This document shows, piece after piece, positions 45,061 to 54,182 of a stretch of DNA of 64,000 bases. The position numbers and the translations under genes were made by a program. The notes under the pieces were generated by a model that ran no database searches, was not told the DNA's origin, and saw nothing but the letters and a program-made list of their open reading frames with translations. The DNA is from Blastocatellia bacterium (lineage in GTDB: Bacteria > Acidobacteriota > Blastocatellia > UBA7656 > JADIYM01), in assembly GCA_016705245.1 (NCBI GenBank), contig JADIYM010000010.1, forward strand, positions 40,001 through 104,000, given 5' to 3'. The first letter of the stretch is position 1; each line of letters opens with the position of its first letter.

Positions 45061-45190
45061 CAGAACCGCGAGCGGTAGCGAGCCGGCCTGCGGACAGAGG
45101 TCCCCGACGAGGGTTCCGGTCTGCCCGCTCTAGAGGGGGTTCGATGCTTGCGTCCGTCCGCGGGCCGGCTCGCTACCGCTCGCGGTTCTG
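45061..45190. repeat. Palindrome, family I, at a convergent junction
   Basis: Arms 45061-45098 and 45152-45190 begin and end with CAGAACCGCGAGCGGTAGCG and its complement. Between the convergent GT2 and kinase genes; sister of 8390-8519. Confidence 0.9.
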
Positions 45191-45220
45191 ATGCTCGGCA
45201 GTGCGGCCCGCTTGTCGTGG

Positions 45221-47488
45221 TTAGCCCGTCGGCCGGCCGGAGCGCTGCATCTGCTCCATCCACTTCGTCTTCGGCAATTCACGTCTGACGTTTTCGTCGT
45301 GCAGGAGATCGTCGATCGTTTCTCCGCCGGCCTGGCGCAGCTTCAGATACAACACCGCATACGCGACGCCGATCAGCGGAGACACCAGGGCCTCCATGAC
45401 CGTCGCAAAAAGGTCCGACATGATCCGTGCCAGCACTCGATCGAAGATGACGCCGAACGCGACGACCGAGAACGTCAGGATCGAGGCATAGAGCAGTAGC
45501 TCGGCTACCGCGACGGGCACGATGAGATGCCGCGACCGCGCGACGAGCTTGCGCGACCGCCTCAGCGCTTCTCGCACGTGCATTCCCTCGACCAGCAGGG
45601 CAATCGGAAGCATGGACGTGTCGACGACGTTGCGAAACGTGAGGGCCCCGGCCGCAGCCGCGACCAGCAGTGAAGCACCCGTAACGAGCGCGAGCGGAAG
45701 ATCGAAGCCGACGTGCAGCCCCTGGGCGGCACTTTCGAGTAGCGAGCCCATCGCGTAGAGGAAGATGACCAGGGGCGCAATGACCAGCATGAGGTACCAG
45801 AGTCCCCCGTCGATCAAGCGAAGAAACCGCTTCCGTACCAGTGACTTTCCGATGCTCATGCGGACGCGTCCGAGCGGCGCAAGCATCACCTGTGTGAGCA
45901 GGAGTGCGGAGACGCCGCGCATGAGCGCCGCCGCAATGAACGTTGCGATGCCGGCGAACGCCACGCCGAAGCCGATCGTCCAGACCGTGCTCTGGAAGAA
46001 CGAGACCTCGTCACCGAGCAGGTCCGCGGTGAGCTTCACGATGCGGATGATCACGAGCGGGCCGAAGGCGATGAGGATCAGTCGCCAGAACACGGAAAAC
46101 TGTTCGCTGACGAGCGCCGCCGCGCGGCGAAAGATCGCCCCGGTTCCTTCGGCGTTCGCGCGCAGTGTGCTCGCAAAGAGCGACGCGCGGGCGTGGCGTT
46201 CCTCAGGATGCTTGGCCAACGCCTTCAGCACGACATCGCTGACTGCCTGCGGAATATCCGGGTTAACCTCGTGCAACGACTTCGGGGTCTCGGTCAGATG
46301 CCGGGCGAGCACCGAGAGGACGTCGCCACCGTGGAACGGCGGATGCCCTGTCAACATCTCGTAAGTGATGACACCGAGGCTGTAGATGTCGGTGCGCGGA
46401 TCGATGATCGGTCCGCGGCACTGCTCCGGCGACATGTACACGGGCGTGCCGAGAACCGTCCCGACCTGCGTCAGCGGATTGGACGGCACGGGCGCATCGA
46501 GACTGCGGCCGCCGGTCGAGGGCGCCGACGACGAAGACCGGCTCGATGGAGCGTCGCCAGAGGAACCCGGTGGATGCTGTGGCGGGTCGACAATCGTCGC
46601 CGGAATGATGCCGGGAGTCCCGATCACCGTCCCGTCGACGACCGTTACGAAGCCAGCGGGCTCTGTCGCCCCAACGATCGTTGTCGAGCCGGCCGCCGGT
46701 GTCGGCCCGATCGTTGCGGTTATAGGTGCTTCTGACCTTCCAACGTTCGTCGCCAGAGCCGCAACGTCACCGACACTAGTTGCGTATGCGTTGCCAGACC
46801 GGTCGTCCGTACCTGCCTGGCTGGATTCGAGGACCTCCGTCGGTACGCCGGCTTCGCCGAGTATGGTGTCGGGCGCCGAGTCGAACACATCCGTCAGCCC
46901 CGAGATTCGCGCAGCCTCTGCGAGATCTCGCGTGATGTTTCGGCCCGGTTCGTCGGAGGCCGCCGCCGCGTCCTGAATTTTCGCCAGGCCGAAATCGAGG
47001 ACCTTCACGGTAAAGCCACCGCGGCGATTCGGTTCGAGCCAGATGTTCTGCGGCTTCAGGTCCCGGTGAATGATCCCACGCTTGTGGGCCTCTTCGATGG
47101 CATCGCACGTCTGCTCGATGATGTCGGTGGTCCAGTCGAGCGGGACCGTCTTCTCCTCAGCGAGCACGTCGGCAAGCGAGCATCCGTCCAGGTACTCCAT
47201 GACGAGGTACGCCATCTCCTCCTCGCCGAGCTTCGTGAACCCGAAGTCCGTGACGTCGACGATGTTCGGGTGGCGCAATCCTCCAGCGGCCTCCGCCTCG
47301 CGCCGGAATCGCTCGATGAACTCCTCGCTGTCGGTCTTGCGCGGGATGATGACCTTGACCGCGACGAGTCGCTTCGTCCCGAGGTGCCGTGCAAGGTAGA
47401 CGCTTCCCATGCCGCCCTCGCCGAGTTGCCGATCCATGGCGTACTTGCCGTCGAGCACAAGGCCGGTCATGGTGCAGGAAAGAGTCAC
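45221..47488 (-). CDS. Membrane Ser/Thr protein kinase with a 160-residue activation-loop insert
   Basis: 755 residues from GTG 47488 (GAAGG upstream). Active Hanks-type kinase: GEGGMG, Lys45, HRDLKPQN (Asp143), DFG (165-167). The SPE motif comes only at residue 353, so DFG to SPE is about 188 residues instead of the usual 25-30; the insert is rich in Thr, Ser, Pro and Ala. After SPE the C-lobe is normal (TDIYSLGVITYEML). Residues about 470-700 hold around six membrane helices, then a short cytoplasmic tail. Unlike PknB, it has no single-pass PASTA sensor. Confidence 0.93.
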   Translation of the reverse strand: MTLSCTMTGLVLDGKYAMDRQLGEGGMGSVYLARHLGTKRLVAVKVIIPRKTDSEEFIERFRREAEAAGGLRHPNIVDVTDFGFTKLGEEEMAYLVMEYLDGCSLADVLAEEKTVPLDWTTDIIEQTCDAIEEAHKRGIIHRDLKPQNIWLEPNRRGGFTVKVLDFGLAKIQDAAAASDEPGRNITRDLAEAARISGLTDVFDSAPDTILGEAGVPTEVLESSQAGTDDRSGNAYATSVGDVAALATNVGRSEAPITATIGPTPAAGSTTIVGATEPAGFVTVVDGTVIGTPGIIPATIVDPPQHPPGSSGDAPSSRSSSSAPSTGGRSLDAPVPSNPLTQVGTVLGTPVYMSPEQCRGPIIDPRTDIYSLGVITYEMLTGHPPFHGGDVLSVLARHLTETPKSLHEVNPDIPQAVSDVVLKALAKHPEERHARASLFASTLRANAEGTGAIFRRAAALVSEQFSVFWRLILIAFGPLVIIRIVKLTADLLGDEVSFFQSTVWTIGFGVAFAGIATFIAAALMRGVSALLLTQVMLAPLGRVRMSIGKSLVRKRFLRLIDGGLWYLMLVIAPLVIFLYAMGSLLESAAQGLHVGFDLPLALVTGASLLVAAAAGALTFRNVVDTSMLPIALLVEGMHVREALRRSRKLVARSRHLIVPVAVAELLLYASILTFSVVAFGVIFDRVLARIMSDLFATVMEALVSPLIGVAYAVLYLKLRQAGGETIDDLLHDENVRRELPKTKWMEQMQRSGRPTG

Positions 47489-47756
47489 TCGTTGGTCCTT
47501 CAGCAGGTGGTCGCGGGAGTTGCACGAATCGCGAGGCGTCGTGGCTTTGGCAATCCTGAAGCCCCGCCGTAGAGGCGACCTGCCGCCGGATCTTCAGGTA
47601 CGGCGATTCAGGCACGCGTCGAGGGCGAAGCGGAAGCGTTCGGAACTTTCGGTCAGTATCGCACAGGCAATGCAATGAGCGAACGGTCGCCGTAGGCGTC
47701 CTTCAGTCCGCAGCCATTGGCGCTCGCCCGGCGGGTCCGTGCATACTCCGACGTTC

Positions 47757-48704
47757 ATGTCCGATCCGATGATCAGCGCAGATTCAATCCGCGCCGAATC
47801 CGCGCCGGATCGCCGGACGGAACCGGCCGCCCACGTCGCGCTTCTTGCCGTCCAGGTCTTCTTCTCTACGCTGCCCATCGCCGCGAAGTACCACGTGCTC
47901 CCGCACATGCCTCCCGCCGGGCTCGTGATGCTGCGCGTCCTCGGCGGAGCAATCGTTTTGATGGCGCTTGCGCGGGCCCGCGGGCGTCTCACCATCCTCG
48001 ACCGGCGCGATTTCGTGAAGATCGGGGTCTATGCGCTCCTCGGCGTCACAATCAACCAACTGCTTTTCATCGAAGGCCTGAGCCGAACGACGGCGATCAA
48101 CGCTCAGGTGATTGCCACGACCATTCCCGCGTTCACGCTCGGGTTCGGCGTGATGCTCGGAATCGACCGCCTGAGCTGGCTTCGAGTGGTCGGCATTCTC
48201 ATGGCCGCGAGCGGCGCAATCTACCTCGTAGGACCGGACCGGATCGAGTTCACGCCCGACACGACAATCGGCAACGCGATGATCGCCGTGAATGCGGTCG
48301 CCTATTCGCTCTATCTCGTGCTCGCGAAACCGATGCTCGCAAAATACGACTCGGTATCGGTGATGGCGTGGGTCTTCCTGTTCGGCGCGATCGGCGTTCT
48401 GCCGTTCGGGGCGGTGTCGCTGGCGAGCTCCGGAGCGCTGGTCACCATGCCCGGCTCGGCGTGGGCCGGGGTCGCGTTCATCATTTTGATTCCGACGGTC
48501 GGCTCGTATCTGCTCAATGCATGGGCCCTCAAGCGAAGCGCTCCGTCGATCGTCGCGACTTACGTCTATCTTCAGCCGCTTTTGACGGGCCTTCTCGCGG
48601 TGATGATGCAAGGTGAACCGATCGACCCTCGTGCCATACCGAGCGCGGCGCTGATCTTTGCCGGGGTCGCGCTGACGACGCGCCGGCAACCCGACGCGTC
48701 GTGA
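47757..48704 (+). CDS. EamA/DMT superfamily transporter
   Basis: 315 residues from ATG 47757, ten membrane helices in two EamA halves (LRVLGGAIVLMALARARGRL ... SRTTAINAQVIATTIPAFTLGFG; VNAVAYSLYLVLAKPML ... APSIVATYVYLQPLLTGLLAVM). Exports or exchanges small metabolites; substrate unknown. Ends 21 bp from the convergent peroxiredoxin gene. Confidence 0.93.
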   Translation: MSDPMISADSIRAESAPDRRTEPAAHVALLAVQVFFSTLPIAAKYHVLPHMPPAGLVMLRVLGGAIVLMALARARGRLTILDRRDFVKIGVYALLGVTINQLLFIEGLSRTTAINAQVIATTIPAFTLGFGVMLGIDRLSWLRVVGILMAASGAIYLVGPDRIEFTPDTTIGNAMIAVNAVAYSLYLVLAKPMLAKYDSVSVMAWVFLFGAIGVLPFGAVSLASSGALVTMPGSAWAGVAFIILIPTVGSYLLNAWALKRSAPSIVATYVYLQPLLTGLLAVMMQGEPIDPRAIPSAALIFAGVALTTRRQPDAS

Positions 48705-48725
48705 GCCTGCCGTCGTGACGGACTG

Positions 48726-49346
48726 CTACTTCGTCGTCGCAGAACCGGAGGCAGCGTCGATCGCGGAACGGATCTCGGCGATCGACGGCCGAAGCTTGTA
48801 GTCCTCCGAGATCCGCACCCACGTCACGCGCCCAGAGGCGTTGATGACGGCGACCGTAGCGCGTGGGATACCGGCGAACTCGCCGCCGTCGTATCGCTCG
48901 TCGTGCAGTCCGTACGAATCAATGACCCGGTGATCCGGATCCGACAGGAGCCGGAACCCGAGGGCTCCCTTTCCGTCGCGGCCAATTCGGTCGGCAAGTA
49001 CCGCGCTCTTCGACGCGGGATCGATGCTGATCGTGTAGAGGTCGACCGACTCGTCGGGCTTCACCAGTCCGCGCAGCTCCGACAGCTGTCGCGCGCAGTA
49101 CGGGCACCATGAGCCGCGATAGAAGACGAGCACCGTTGTTCGTGGCCGAGACGACGGAAAATTCACGGTTGCGCCGGTCTCGTCCGAAAGAGTGAACGCG
49201 GGCGCCACGTCGCCCACGGCGATGCGCGGTTGCGTCGCCGCCGATGAGACATTCGCTCCATCGCCGTCAGGTTCGAGTGCACGCGTCGCTCCAGCGGAGG
49301 CGACGCACGCCGAAAGCGTCAGGGCAGCCACAATCAATATTCTCAT
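48726..49346 (-). CDS. Peroxiredoxin-like (AhpC/TSA) lipoprotein
   Basis: 206 residues from ATG 49346. Lipobox LSAC at residues 11-14 indicates envelope location. Thioredoxin fold with VFYRGSWCPYCARQLSEL; the first Cys is in the peroxidatic position and the CxxC gives an oxidoreductase-like pair. Longer upstream start rejected because the lipoprotein signal begins here. Followed upstream by recX on the same strand (28 bp gap). Confidence 0.88.
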   Translation of the reverse strand: MRILIVAALTLSACVASAGATRALEPDGDGANVSSAATQPRIAVGDVAPAFTLSDETGATVNFPSSRPRTTVLVFYRGSWCPYCARQLSELRGLVKPDESVDLYTISIDPASKSAVLADRIGRDGKGALGFRLLSDPDHRVIDSYGLHDERYDGGEFAGIPRATVAVINASGRVTWVRISEDYKLRPSIAEIRSAIDAASGSATTK

Positions 49347-49374
49347 GAGTCGAATATCGCCGCGGGCCGCTGTT

Positions 49375-50106
49375 CTATTCCTCTTCGAACGAGACTCCGC
49401 CGTCGAGGCTCCGCGCGCGCTCGCGCAGCCGCTCACGAACGGTCTCAGGGTCGAAGCCTCGACGAAGCAGGAAATCGCCAAGCTTTCGAAGGTCGTTCCG
49501 ATCGACGACGGTTCGGCGGCTGAGGCGGCGCTCGATCAGCGCATCGATCGTTTCGGACTCGGGCGCCCGTTCGAACGCCTCGCGGACGGCCCGGTCTACG
49601 GCTTCTCCGTCCATAACGCCCTTTGCCCGCAACTCCATCCTCAGTAACCGCGCTCCGCTTTTGCCGCCGGTGGCGCGGCGCTCGGCGTAGCGCCGGGCGA
49701 AGTCGTCGTCATCGACGTACCCATAGCGCTTGAGTGCCGTAACGACATCCTCGACGATTTCGGGATTGCTGAAACGAGGCCGGGCAAGGCGTCGACGGAG
49801 ATCGCGCTCGGTCCGCGGCGCACGTGCCAGCAGCCAGACCGCGTAGTTGAACAGGCGGTCGCGCAGCGCCCTGGCGTGGCCGGCGCCACCGATCAGCCCG
49901 CGGGCGGCACAGTCGGCAACGACACGATCGACGACGTCGGGATGCGGCCTTGCCCACGACTTCTCGAGAAGCCGGATGCGCAACTCATCCTCGGTGCGCG
50001 GGAGCGCCTCGATGAGGCGACGAGCTCGAACGCCGAGCCGTCTGGCGAGGACGTCTTCACCCTCCGGCGAACTGTCGCGGGTCTCCACCGACTCACCCGC
50101 GGTCAA
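49375..50106 (-). CDS. recX: RecX family regulatory protein
   Basis: 243 residues of repeated three-helix RecX modules (DELRIRLLEKSW, RTERDLRRRLARPRFSNPEIVEDVVTALKRYGYVDDDDFARRYAERR, LLRMELRAKGV). RecX binds RecA filaments and limits recombinase activity. recA is not in the window. Start could be TTG 50106, overlapping ytxJ by 14 bp, or GTG 50088. Arranged as ytxJ-recX-peroxiredoxin on the complement. Confidence 0.88.
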   Translation of the reverse strand: MTAGESVETRDSSPEGEDVLARRLGVRARRLIEALPRTEDELRIRLLEKSWARPHPDVVDRVVADCAARGLIGGAGHARALRDRLFNYAVWLLARAPRTERDLRRRLARPRFSNPEIVEDVVTALKRYGYVDDDDFARRYAERRATGGKSGARLLRMELRAKGVMDGEAVDRAVREAFERAPESETIDALIERRLSRRTVVDRNDLRKLGDFLLRRGFDPETVRERLRERARSLDGGVSFEEE

Positions 50107-50437
50107 TCGCGACCGCCAGCTTGGCCTCGCTCACGTCCCAATGCGACGCATTCCAGACGGGAGAACCGTCGCGCAACAGGATGGCCTGGGGGGTTTCGTG
50201 TCGGATACCGAATCGTTCCTCGATGCGATTCGAGAGTGGGCGCGCCGTCTGGACAGTGACGATGGCGGCAACGAACGATGCCGGGTTCGCGGATTCGAGG
50301 AGCTTGGCGACCTGGCTGTGGGCGCGAGAACTGACCGGGCACGCGTTGCTGTGCTTGAACAGCAGGACCGGCTGCTTTTTCGAGGCCTCGACGAGTTCGT
50401 CGAGGTCGGCTTCGGTTGTGATGCTGCGAAGTTCCAT
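50093..50437 (-). CDS. ytxJ: Monothiol bacilliredoxin YtxJ family (DUF2847)
   Basis: 114 residues, thioredoxin-like, with KHSNACPVSSRAH, the YtxJ signature carrying a single active cysteine, and RHETPQAILLRDG. These proteins remove bacillithiol from mixed disulfides, so the cell likely makes bacillithiol. Overlaps recX by 14 bp. Confidence 0.92.
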   Translation of the reverse strand: MELRSITTEADLDELVEASKKQPVLLFKHSNACPVSSRAHSQVAKLLESANPASFVAAIVTVQTARPLSNRIEERFGIRHETPQAILLRDGSPVWNASHWDVSEAKLAVAIDRG

Positions 50438-50923
50438 GGTGGAAGTCTAGGAGGGTCACCGACGAAGGGCAACGCGTGTGGCGAATCCGGCGGTTGTCCG
50501 CGTGGGCTCCAGATCGGCCGCCTGTCGTCGAAACCATCGGCGACGTCTGCGCGTTGCAATGTACGCGCGTTGACACTGACCTCGGCCCCTCGCTGCGCTC
50601 GGGGTTCTGGGTCAAACGCGGTGCGTTTTCAAGGGCTCTCCGAACGCATCCCGTTTGGCCCAGAACCCCGACGCAGCGAGGGGCCGAGCGCCGATACGGA
50701 GCGAGTGAGTGGATCGTGGACAGCTGGCCGCAAGTCGGCTAGTTACCGCTCGCGGTTCTGATGCATGGGTGGATCCAGGTCGGCTGCCTGTTTCGGCGCG
50801 AATGCTTCAAGAGGTGAAGTTCGAGACCGTCTCCGTTGACCGTTTTCCGCCTCTCCGTCCATAATCGCTGTGGCCACTCCCCCAACTCCGGGCCCTTTCT
50901 CGCACCAGTTCGAGGTTCCGCAC
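50438..50923. other. Divergent intergenic region with palindromes, no gene
   Basis: 486 bp between ytxJ and the second subtilase. Holds the family II palindrome at 50581-50688 and a half copy of family I near 50742-50761 (TTACCGCTCGCGGTTCTG). No coding frame recognised. Confidence 0.7.
50581..50688. repeat. Palindrome, family II, 46-bp arms
   Basis: Arms 50581-50627 and 50643-50688 start and end CTCGGCCCCTCGCTGCG and its complement, loop about 15 bases. Confidence 0.88.
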
Positions 50924-52669
50924 ATGCGCATTCGCCGTTCGTGGAAGTGGATCGTCGCATCGACGATTGCCGGCCTTGCGCTCCCGGTCGTTCCGGGGGC
51001 AACGGCTACCGGTCCAGTACGAATCCGGGTGATGGGCCGGCCGTCCGCGACGGTAGCCAGCGCCTGGGCGCCGGATCGGATAATCGTCAAGTACCGCGAT
51101 GCTGCATCGAAGCTCGATGCCGAGCGCAGCTTCATGCGCGAGAGCGTCGGTGCCGTCGTGCACCGCCGATTCGCGACGATGACCGATATGGAGTCCCTGA
51201 GCCTCGACGGGACGATGAGCGTCGAAGATGCCGTTCTCCGTCTCTCATCCGACCCGCGTGTCGAGTTCGCCGAGCCGAGCTTCGTGGTTGCTATCGACGC
51301 CGTTCCGAACGACGAGCATTTCGACCAGCAGTGGGGACTGCACAACATCGGGCAGGACATCAACGACTACCCGTCCCAGGGCGCCGACATCGACGTCGAT
51401 GGCCCTGAGGCATGGGACCACGGTACGGGCAGCTCGACCGTCGTCATCGCGGACATTGACGAGGGCGTAGACGTCACACACCCGGATCTTGCCGCCAACG
51501 CCTGGACGAACCCGGGTGAAGTAGCCGGCAACGGTGCCGACGACGACGGAAATGGGTTCGTCGACGACGTTAACGGGTGGGACTTCCTCAACGATGACCC
51601 GTCGGTTTTCGACGGCGCCTCGGATACCACCGACAGCACGGACTTTCACGGCACGCATACGAGCGGAACGATCGGCGCGGTCGGCAACAACGGCATCGGC
51701 GTTGCCGGCGTTTGCTGGAACGTCCGCATCATGTCGCTCAAATTCCTGCAGTTCCAGGGCACGACCGAAGACGCAATCGCCGCAGTCGACTATGCCGTGA
51801 TGATGAAGCAGCGGGGCGTCAACATTCGCGCGATCAACGCGAGCTGGGGCGGAAGCAACTACTCGTCCGGACTCTACGCTGCAATCCAGGTTGCGGGCGC
51901 GGCGGACATTCTCTTCTGCGCCTCTGCCGGCAACGGGGGAGCCGACGGCGTTGGCGACGACAACGACGCGTTTCCGAGTTATCCGGCGAGCTACGACCTG
52001 CCGAACATCATCTCCGTCGCCTCGTGGACGCGGTACGACCAGCTCTCGAGCTTCTCGAACTATGGCGCGACGACCGTCGACATTGCCGCTCCCGGTAGCC
52101 TGATCGCCTCGACCGGTCCGAATGGCCACTACTACTTCTCGTCCGGGACGTCGATGGCAGCCCCGCACGTGACGGGTTCAGTTGGACTCCTCGCGTCGAT
52201 TTCGCCGTCGTTGACCGGCGCCCAGATCAAGGAAATCCTGCTCGACACGTCGACTCCACTACCGGTGAATCGTCCAACGGTCACGGGCGGCCGTCTGAAT
52301 CTGCAGGCTGCCGTCGACTCGGCAATTGGCGAAGGCGGCGGGGACGACGACGATGACGGCGGACCGCCTCCTCCGCCTCCGCCTCCCGCTCCGAATCCCA
52401 CATCGGCTCAGTGGCTCAATCGAAAGTCGACGCTGTATGTATACGGCACCGTGCTGACGGGCACGTCGGTCATAGAGATCAACGGCGTCGCCGTTTCGAG
52501 GATGGTCTACGAGACTCGCGACCAGATGTCGGACGGATCCTACGAGCGGATCGGATTCCTTGCACGAGGCAAGAACAAGCGACTGATTCCGAAGGGCGCG
52601 CCCCTCGTGATCACGGTCTATGAGCCGACGACTCTGCAGCGGTCGGCGCCCATCACGTTCATCCGCTGA
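50924..52669 (+). CDS. Secreted S8 subtilase with polyproline-linked C-terminal domain
   Basis: 581 residues from ATG 50924. Signal peptide, then an I9-like propeptide (RIIVKYRDAASKLDAERSF ... DPRVEFAEPSF), then the S8 domain: Asp179 in DIDEGVDVTHPDL (DEG instead of the usual DTG), His242 in HGTHTSG, Ser410 in SGTSMAAPH. A calcium-type loop GNGADDDGNGFVDD is present. A linker of Gly, Asp and eight Pro joins a C-terminal beta domain of about 75 residues. Active by its triad; substrate unknown. Confidence 0.93.
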   Translation: MRIRRSWKWIVASTIAGLALPVVPGATATGPVRIRVMGRPSATVASAWAPDRIIVKYRDAASKLDAERSFMRESVGAVVHRRFATMTDMESLSLDGTMSVEDAVLRLSSDPRVEFAEPSFVVAIDAVPNDEHFDQQWGLHNIGQDINDYPSQGADIDVDGPEAWDHGTGSSTVVIADIDEGVDVTHPDLAANAWTNPGEVAGNGADDDGNGFVDDVNGWDFLNDDPSVFDGASDTTDSTDFHGTHTSGTIGAVGNNGIGVAGVCWNVRIMSLKFLQFQGTTEDAIAAVDYAVMMKQRGVNIRAINASWGGSNYSSGLYAAIQVAGAADILFCASAGNGGADGVGDDNDAFPSYPASYDLPNIISVASWTRYDQLSSFSNYGATTVDIAAPGSLIASTGPNGHYYFSSGTSMAAPHVTGSVGLLASISPSLTGAQIKEILLDTSTPLPVNRPTVTGGRLNLQAAVDSAIGEGGGDDDDDGGPPPPPPPPAPNPTSAQWLNRKSTLYVYGTVLTGTSVIEINGVAVSRMVYETRDQMSDGSYERIGFLARGKNKRLIPKGAPLVITVYEPTTLQRSAPITFIR

Positions 52670-52722
52670 TCCGATCGGGTGTGCATTCACACCCCGGAAG
52701 GCAGCAGAGAGTTTCGGGACGA

Positions 52723-54114
52723 ATGCATTACTACCTGATCGGGATCTGCGGAACTGCAATGGCCAGCCTCGCTGGGCTGCTTCGCGCAAAGGGTCATCAC
52801 GTCAGCGGTTCGGACGAGCACGTCTATCCGCCCATGTCGACAATGCTCGAGGCGCAGGGAATTCCCGTCTCAGCAGGCTTTCAGGTCTCGAACCTGAACC
52901 CGGCGCCGGATATCGTCGTCATCGGCAACGCGATTCCGCGAGGGAATCCCGAGGTCGAATACGTGCTCGACGCAAGGATTCCCTACACGTCGGCGGCCGC
53001 GGTCCTGCGCGACGAATTCATTCGTGGCCGTCACTCGGTGGTCGTCGCCGGGACACACGGCAAAACGACAACGACCTCGCTCATGGCGTGGGTGCTCGAC
53101 CGTGCCGGATTCGCCCCGAGCTTTCTTATCGGCGGCGTAGCCGAGAACTTTGGCGCGAGTTATCGATGGACGGACGGTTCGACCTTTGTCATCGAAGGCG
53201 ACGAATACGACACCGCCTACTTCGACAAGGGACCGAAGTTCATGCATTACCTGCCGGACACTGCGATCCTCAACAACGTCGAGTTCGATCATGCAGACAT
53301 CTATGCGGACTTCGACGCGATCAAGCTGGCGTTCCGGAGGTTCGTCAATCTCATACCCGGTCGCGGTACGCTCATCGCCGGATTCGATTCGACTGCCGTG
53401 CGTGAGCTCGCCGCGAGGGCATTCTGCCGCGTCGAGTCGTTCGGCATCGAGGACGGTGCGAAATGGCGTGCCGAGGCCATTGGCATCCAGCCGGACGGAA
53501 TGCGTTTCCGAGTGCGCGTTGACGGAACGGCATTCGGCGAATACGCAACGCCACTGGCTGGGAACTTCAATGCACGCAACTGCCTGGCCGTCATCGCCGC
53601 CGCTGAGTCCCTGGGCGCCGACCGCGAATCCGTTCGTGAGTCCCTGCTGTCGTTTCGCAGCGTCAAGCGCCGGATGGAAGTCCGCGCCGAGGTGGAAGGA
53701 ATACGGATCATCGACGACTTCGCCCATCATCCGACCGCCGTGCGCGAGACATTGCAGGCACTGCGGTTGAGATACCCGGACGATCGGCTCATCGCGATCT
53801 ACGAGCCCCGGTCCCTGACGAGCCGGCAGCGGATCTTCCAGCACGACTACGCTTCGGCGTTCGTCGATGCGGACATCGCCGTGATTGCCGACCTGTTCGA
53901 TCCCTCGCGCTTCGCCGAGCAGGATCGCCTGTCGACCGAGGAGCTCGTCTCGGCCATTCGCGAACGTGGCACCGAAGCGATCTTCATCCCGACCGCCGAC
54001 GAGATCGTATGGCATCTCGGGCCGCGCCTGCATCGCGGCGACACGGTAGTGGTCATGTCGAACGGCGGTTTCGACGGAATCCACGACAAGCTGGTGAAGG
54101 TGATCGGGGGGTGA
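52723..54114 (+). CDS. mpl: UDP-MurNAc:L-Ala-gamma-D-Glu-meso-DAP ligase
   Basis: 463 residues, Mur ligase family in peptidoglycan recycling; joins the recovered tripeptide to UDP-MurNAc. MHYYLIGICGTAMASLAGLL, P-loop VVAGTHGKTTTT, EGDEYDTAYFDKGPKFMHY (the Mpl-specific block), HHPTAV, and the C-terminal domain with YEPRS. Points to meso-DAP peptidoglycan and a Gram-negative recycling route. The open frame begins 14 codons upstream without SD. Confidence 0.96.
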   Translation: MHYYLIGICGTAMASLAGLLRAKGHHVSGSDEHVYPPMSTMLEAQGIPVSAGFQVSNLNPAPDIVVIGNAIPRGNPEVEYVLDARIPYTSAAAVLRDEFIRGRHSVVVAGTHGKTTTTSLMAWVLDRAGFAPSFLIGGVAENFGASYRWTDGSTFVIEGDEYDTAYFDKGPKFMHYLPDTAILNNVEFDHADIYADFDAIKLAFRRFVNLIPGRGTLIAGFDSTAVRELAARAFCRVESFGIEDGAKWRAEAIGIQPDGMRFRVRVDGTAFGEYATPLAGNFNARNCLAVIAAAESLGADRESVRESLLSFRSVKRRMEVRAEVEGIRIIDDFAHHPTAVRETLQALRLRYPDDRLIAIYEPRSLTSRQRIFQHDYASAFVDADIAVIADLFDPSRFAEQDRLSTEELVSAIRERGTEAIFIPTADEIVWHLGPRLHRGDTVVVMSNGGFDGIHDKLVKVIGG

Positions 54115-54182
54115 AAACAACTCCGTACGGTCGCCGGCTCCGGCGGTCGATTTGGAGCTGGCTCGGAGTATGATGGACTGCG

